DNA of 64,000 nucleotides, taken from Rouxiella sp. WC2420 (lineage in GTDB: Bacteria > Pseudomonadota > Gammaproteobacteria > Enterobacterales > Enterobacteriaceae). Shown piece by piece: positions 59,962-64,000 of this stretch. The notes under the pieces are model-generated. The model had not been told where the DNA came from and did no database searches. It worked only from the letters and a program-made list of their open reading frames with translations. The stretch spans positions 5,146,001-5,210,000 of the forward strand of contig NZ_CP165628.1 in NCBI RefSeq assembly GCF_041200025.1. Direction: 5' to 3'. The position numbers were made by a program, and so were the translations under genes. Numbering within the stretch: position 1 is the stretch's first letter; each line of letters begins with the position of its first letter.

Positions 59962-60852
59962 TTAGTGATAATTCCAGATCTTCTCGGCGATCAGCACAAA
60001 CTGCCGCGCAACTGGTGATAGCTCGCTCCAGGAGTGGAACTGTAAACCAAAGGTACGCGGCATGACTAACAGCGGCATTGGGATCTCCACCAGCGGAATA
60101 GCATGTTGGATCTCTTGCAGAGCACGGCGCGAAATAAAGCTTAACAGGTTAGTCTCGACAATCACTGAATGCAGTGTCGCAATTGAATTGGCTTCGATTT
60201 GAATACGCGGGGGTGGATAACCACCGGTCTGCAAGCGCTGCTCAAGCCATTGTCGGGTCGCGACCTTTCTTGAAGGCAGCAGCCAGTTATATTGATCGAG
60301 CTGCTCTGAAGTCGGGTGAATACCGGCCAAAGGATGATCTTTGCTCGCTACCAGCACCACCGGATCGTCGAGTAAAGGCCGGGCAATAAATTCATTACTC
60401 TTGTCGGGTAAAAAACCCAGAATAATATCCAGCTGCTTCTCGCGCAGAGTATTTTGCAGCAGGTCGTTCATCCCGACTTTTACATCCAGGCGCACGCTCG
60501 GGGCTTCCTCCAATAAGCGTTTTGCCAACTGCGGCAACATAAACTCTGCAGCCGTAGCCGCAGCACCGAGACGAATATAACCCGCAGTGCCATCGGCCAA
60601 AGCGCTCATGTCGCGCTGAGTAACTTCCATATCCTGCACGATTTTTTGAGCCCGCTCACAAAGTAGCAATCCCGCTTCGGTCAAACGGATCCCTCTCCCC
60701 ACCTTTAATATCAGTCTGGTTTTATAAATTTTCTCCAGTCGCTGAATACATTTTGTAAGCGCAGGTTGAGTAATACCAAGGGTTATAGCGGCACGTCCCA
60801 GATGCCCGGTATCCTGAATAGCCAGGAAGTAGCGTAGGTATTTCAGTTCCAT
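59962..60852 (-). CDS. LysR family transcriptional regulator
   Basis: A 296-aa LTTR. The N-terminal winged helix-turn-helix is at residues 1-60 (LKYLRYFLAIQDTGHLGRAAITLGITQPALTKCIQRLE). The inducer-binding domain follows (LRLGAAATAAEFMLPQLAKRL-like, then DIILGFLPDK and PVVLVASKDHPLAG). It is divergent from the dehydrogenase gene, with 94 bases between starts. That is the classic arrangement for a LysR activator of a catabolic operon; the inducer is unknown. I used the ATG at 60852. Confidence 0.9.
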   Translation of the reverse strand: MELKYLRYFLAIQDTGHLGRAAITLGITQPALTKCIQRLEKIYKTRLILKVGRGIRLTEAGLLLCERAQKIVQDMEVTQRDMSALADGTAGYIRLGAAATAAEFMLPQLAKRLLEEAPSVRLDVKVGMNDLLQNTLREKQLDIILGFLPDKSNEFIARPLLDDPVVLVASKDHPLAGIHPTSEQLDQYNWLLPSRKVATRQWLEQRLQTGGYPPPRIQIEANSIATLHSVIVETNLLSFISRRALQEIQHAIPLVEIPMPLLVMPRTFGLQFHSWSELSPVARQFVLIAEKIWNYH

Positions 60853-60946
60853 TCCATTCCTCGTAGGAATCAATAAATAAAATTCAGGCGTTATGATTTA
60901 TCTTTTAACAGTGCCAATATGGGTAAAAATAGCACTGGAGTAGCGT

Positions 60947-61915
60947 ATGACCTATAAATTTTTAATGACCGCACCGGCCTTGGGTGCAGCTGGGCGCAAA
61001 GTCTTGGCGGACGCGGGTTGCGAGCTAGATTACCTGCAAAATGCCAATGATTTTGAGGAAGTCGAACAGTTGATGTCCACCCGCGCCTATGATGCCGTCA
61101 TTTCTCGTACCGTGACTTTGTCAGCCAAAGCCATCGAGTCTTGCCCTTCGCTAAAAATCATCTGCAAACATGGGGTTGGCGTCACCAATATTGATGTTGC
61201 GGCGGCTACGGCGCGCGGTATTCCAGTGTTGACGACCCCGGCAACCAATGCTCAGTCCGTTGCGGAACTTGCTGTAGGCCTGATGCTCAGCGCCGCACGC
61301 CAGTTGCCTTTCTTCCAACACGAAATTGCCGAAGGACGTTGGACCCGCAGCAGCGAAGGGATTGAGCTGTTTGGCAAAACCTTAGGCTTGGTTGGGTACG
61401 GAGAAATTGGTCGCCGCGTTGCTCACATTGCCAAAGCCATTGGCATGCGCGCCGCCTTTTTTGACCCTGCTATTCCATTAGGAACCGACTCAACCGATGC
61501 CGTGCAGTACGCTTCTCTGCAAGAACTGTTGAAAAACAGTAACGTGCTGAGCCTGCACTGCCCGGTAAACAAGGCAACCGAAAAGATGCTGAATGCCGAC
61601 ACCCTGGCGCAGCTGCCCGATCGGGCTATCGTTATTAATACCTCTCGCGGTGAGCTGATTGATGAACCTGCACTTGCGCAAGCTCTGACTGACGGAAAAC
61701 TCGCCGCTGCCGGTCTGGACACCGTGGCCGTAGAGCCGTTACCCCTTGACCATCCATTCCGTCAATTCAGCAATATTGTCATGACTCCGCACATAGGCGG
61801 TACCACCCCTGAAGCACTGGATGCCGTATCGCGTTCGGCCGCTCAACAGTGTCTGGATTTCCTGCAACAGCAGCGTATCAACGCGCGTGCCTGCGTAAAT
61901 CCTGAAATTCTTTAA
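60947..61915 (+). CDS. D-2-hydroxyacid dehydrogenase (phosphoglycerate dehydrogenase-like)
   Basis: A 322-aa NAD-dependent 2-hydroxyacid dehydrogenase. The Rossmann motif is LVGYGEIGRRVAHIAKAIGM near residue 150. Catalytic residues are Arg in INTSRGELIDE, Glu in VAVEPLPLDH and His in MTPHIGGTTPEA near residue 282. It is shorter than SerA (no ACT domain). With the RraA-type aldolase next to it and a divergent LysR, it fits a small sugar-acid or aromatic-acid catabolic operon. Substrate unknown. 16 bases separate it from the next gene. Confidence 0.9.
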   Translation: MTYKFLMTAPALGAAGRKVLADAGCELDYLQNANDFEEVEQLMSTRAYDAVISRTVTLSAKAIESCPSLKIICKHGVGVTNIDVAAATARGIPVLTTPATNAQSVAELAVGLMLSAARQLPFFQHEIAEGRWTRSSEGIELFGKTLGLVGYGEIGRRVAHIAKAIGMRAAFFDPAIPLGTDSTDAVQYASLQELLKNSNVLSLHCPVNKATEKMLNADTLAQLPDRAIVINTSRGELIDEPALAQALTDGKLAAAGLDTVAVEPLPLDHPFRQFSNIVMTPHIGGTTPEALDAVSRSAAQQCLDFLQQQRINARACVNPEIL

Positions 61916-61931
61916 GAAAGGAGAATAACGA

Positions 61932-62624
61932 ATGACATCTCGCAGCGAATGGCCAGCTGGCTATTTTATCGGTCAACGTGACAACGTTCCTGATGCAGCC
62001 ACTATTGAAGCATTTAGCCGCCTGCCAGTACCAAACATTGGCGACACTATGGGCCGCAGCGTGGGCGCGCTGGGATTACAGCCTTATCATGCTGACAACA
62101 AAGTCGTACTCTGCGGACCAGCCATTACCGTTAAAGTCCGCCCTGGCGACAACTTGATGATTCATAAAGCGATTGAGATGGCTAATCCAGGCGACGTTAT
62201 TGTTGTGGACGGTTCAGGCGACCTCACTCAGGCACTGATCGGCGGACTGATGCGTACCTCTGCTTTAACCAAAAAAATCGCAGGCTTCGTGATTGATGGC
62301 GCGATTCGCGATTTGAACGAATGGGCAGAAGGCGGGATTGCCGTATTTGCTCGCGGCAATACGCTGCGTGGGCCAAGCAAGGACGGTCCGGGCCAGGTTA
62401 ATATTCCAATCTCTTGCGCAGGTCTGCTGGTAAATCCGGGTGATCTGATTGTCGGCGACGCGGACGGCGTGATAGCTATCCCTTACGAAGAGCTGGAACA
62501 CCTGCTGCCGAAAGTGCAAAAACATGCCCAGCGCGAAGAGGAAATCCGCGCGCACAACGCTTCGGGTACGACTGATCCAGAGCGTTTCAATAGTCTGCTG
62601 CGTGCAAAAGGTTGCCCGCTCTAA
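61932..62624 (+). CDS. RraA family / 4-hydroxy-4-methyl-2-oxoglutarate aldolase-like protein
   Basis: A 230-aa RraA-fold protein. Blocks are LPVPNIGDTMGRSVG, CGPAITVKVRPGDNLMIHKAI, VIDGAIRDLNEWAE and VNPGDLIVGDADGVIAIPYEEL, the last two forming the metal/substrate site in the HMG/CHA aldolases. Such enzymes cleave HMG-type hydroxy-oxo acids to pyruvate and an oxo acid; RraA proper is an RNase E inhibitor. Length and operon context favour an aldolase or a decarboxylase. AGGAGAA precedes the ATG. Confidence 0.88.
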   Translation: MTSRSEWPAGYFIGQRDNVPDAATIEAFSRLPVPNIGDTMGRSVGALGLQPYHADNKVVLCGPAITVKVRPGDNLMIHKAIEMANPGDVIVVDGSGDLTQALIGGLMRTSALTKKIAGFVIDGAIRDLNEWAEGGIAVFARGNTLRGPSKDGPGQVNIPISCAGLLVNPGDLIVGDADGVIAIPYEELEHLLPKVQKHAQREEEIRAHNASGTTDPERFNSLLRAKGCPL

Positions 62625-62792
62625 TCAACCTGTTGAAATTTAGACTATCTTTTGGGGTGGCAACACCCCATTTTGCCGCACAACTTACGCAATGTGGCAC
62701 GGTAAGAACGCGGCTTGGGCAACGGATGCTTATTCCCCTGTCTACACGCGAACTCCCCTCAATCTCTGGGTATTTTCTTGAAAGGAGCTGGC

Positions 62793-63926
62793 ATGAAACA
62801 CGTGGTAAAAACGTTAAGTTTAACTATCGGCCTGTTACTGGCTGCAGGAGCACAGGCAAAGGATACCTTGCCGCCAACATTACCCACGCAGCAGGATGCG
62901 CGCTTACAGCAAGTTGCAACTTCCTCACACGTTTGGAACGGCGTCACGGTCACCAAAGACGGACGCATCTTCGCATCATTTACTCAGTCTGAAGGCCCGG
63001 GCCTGGAATTGGGTGAAGTTGGCGAAAACGGCAAAATCACGCCTTATCCTGACAATGAATGGAATCAGTGGAAACCTTCTGATCCTGAACACCATTTTCT
63101 GCATGTCAACGCACTGCGCATTGGTCCCGATGGTAATCTTTGGGCGATGGATTCCGGTAACACGGGGATCGGCACTGGTGCAAAATCTGTCGACGGCGCT
63201 GCCAAATTGGTGAAAATCGATTTAGCCACCAACAAGGTCATCAAGACTTACCTCATCAAACCGCCGGTCCTTAAACCTGCCAGCTATATTGATGACGTAC
63301 GTTTCAACGGCCATTACGCTTATATGACCGATCCGGGTGCCGTGGGTCTGGTGGTATTGGATCTTGATACCGGCAAAGCGCACCGCGTGCTGGATAATCA
63401 GCCGCTTTCGATTGACCACACACCTATCTACGCTGACGGCAAAAAACTTATTTTACCGAATGGTAAAGAGAAACGCGTAGGTCTCGACCAACTGGAGGTT
63501 TCTCCAGACGGCAAATGGTTGTATTACCAGGCAATTCCTGGCCCTCTTGCACGTATCGAAACTCGCTATCTGAATGACGCTTCACTGCCAGCCGGCGAAG
63601 TGAACAAACACGCCAAAAAATTCCTTGATACCTGGAGCACGGGCGGTACGGCAATTGATAGCGACGGCAATATCTACGCTTCGGATATCAACACTCGTTC
63701 CATCAAACGCATTACTCCAGAAGGCAAGGTTTCGACCGTAGTTTCCGATCCGCGACTGGTTTGGATTGATGCGATGTGGGTCAGTGACGGCGCGTTATAT
63801 ATGCCTTCAGGCCAAATTAACCGTACTCCGGCCACGACTGGCGGCAAACCATCAACGGTTGAATATCCGGTCAAAATCTACAAGTTGTCTCTGCCAATTA
63901 AACCTTCACCGATTGATCATCCTTAA
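62793..63926 (+). CDS. Yellow/MRJP family protein, Sec-exported
   Basis: A 377-aa beta-propeller paralogue of the Tat-exported protein at 28.3-29.5 kb. It starts with a Sec signal peptide (MKHVVKTLSLTIGLLLAAGAQA). Blade motifs are VWNGVTVTKDGRIFASFTQS, GPDGNLWAMDSGNTGIG, IDDVRFNGHYAYMTDPGAVGLVVLDLDTG, VSPDGKWLYYQAIPGPLARI and AIDSDGNIYASDINTRSIKRI. It lies 168 bases after the aldolase and probably in the same transcript or with its own promoter. The AAGGAG site is 5 bases upstream. A lactonase-like role feeding the aldolase/dehydrogenase is possible but untested. Confidence 0.86.
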   Translation: MKHVVKTLSLTIGLLLAAGAQAKDTLPPTLPTQQDARLQQVATSSHVWNGVTVTKDGRIFASFTQSEGPGLELGEVGENGKITPYPDNEWNQWKPSDPEHHFLHVNALRIGPDGNLWAMDSGNTGIGTGAKSVDGAAKLVKIDLATNKVIKTYLIKPPVLKPASYIDDVRFNGHYAYMTDPGAVGLVVLDLDTGKAHRVLDNQPLSIDHTPIYADGKKLILPNGKEKRVGLDQLEVSPDGKWLYYQAIPGPLARIETRYLNDASLPAGEVNKHAKKFLDTWSTGGTAIDSDGNIYASDINTRSIKRITPEGKVSTVVSDPRLVWIDAMWVSDGALYMPSGQINRTPATTGGKPSTVEYPVKIYKLSLPIKPSPIDHP

Positions 63927-63952
63927 TCAGCTTTGATAACTTGAATCTGACA

Positions 63953-63980
63953 ACAGCCGCATTGCGGCTGTTTTTATTTA
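63953..63980 (+). terminator. Terminator after the MRJP gene
   Basis: AACAGCCGC-ATT-GCGGCTGTT followed by TTTATTT; about 27 bases after the stop. Confidence 0.88.
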
Positions 63981-64000
63981 GATTACTCGGGAAAACTGCC

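Overview
The window is a chromosomal segment of a gram-negative enterobacterium (order Enterobacterales). Nearly every housekeeping protein reads as a close relative of the E. coli, Serratia or Yersinia protein, and the order of conserved blocks is enterobacterial. The LPS core genes (waaQ, wabG, wabH, waaA, waaE) are of the Klebsiella/Serratia type. The quorum-sensing pair closely resembles EsaI/EsaR of Pantoea stewartii, and ERIC repeats are present. This fits the Yersiniaceae, Hafniaceae or Erwiniaceae neighbourhood (for example Rahnella, Rouxiella, Ewingella or Serratia). The genus cannot be fixed from the sequence alone.

Layout. 1-3.4 kb: the end of envC, then yibQ, then the threonine-degradation operon kbl-tdh. 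3.6-15 kb: LPS inner-core locus (hldD, waaF, waaC, a reversed GT9 gene, waaQ, wabG, a 760-bp graveyard of decayed waaQ/wabG/wabH copies, wabH, waaA, waaE) ending in coaD, then mutM. 15.8-22.7 kb: an ERIC repeat, rpmBG, radC, coaBC-dut, slmA, rph-pyrE and yicC. 22.8-31.6 kb: an accessory region between yicC and yicG. It holds a truncated vsr, a McrBC-like two-gene defence system, a small secreted protein, a Tat-exported Yellow/MRJP-family protein, a second FabF-type ketosynthase and a TetR regulator. 31.9-43.8 kb: yicG, ligB, gmk-rpoZ-spoT-trmH-recG, xanP and yicH. 43.8-53.4 kb: a second ERIC, yihX-yihY-dtd-yiiD, typA, and the nitrogen-regulation operon glnA-glnL-glnG with recognisable NtrC and sigma-54 sites. 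53.6-64 kb: a second accessory region with luxI/luxR, a probable lux-box-controlled small RNA, a CitMHS-TerC pair, two GlcG/HbpS-like secreted proteins with a DoxX membrane protein, and a LysR-controlled cluster of hydroxyacid dehydrogenase, RraA-like aldolase and a second Yellow/MRJP protein.

How the parts work together. The waa genes build the heptose/Kdo inner core (HldD makes the ADP-heptose, WaaA adds Kdo, WaaC/F/Q add heptoses, WaaE/WabG/WabH decorate it); no O-antigen ligase is in the locus. The gmk-rpoZ-spoT-trmH-recG block links nucleotide metabolism, transcription and the stringent response. GlnL/GlnG sense nitrogen and drive glnA from a sigma-54 promoter. The most notable less-explained items are the tandem lux boxes feeding a divergent promoter and a hairpin-terminated transcript upstream of luxR, the decayed tandem duplications in the waa locus, the defence pair beside a broken vsr, and the paired MRJP/aldolase/HbpS clusters.
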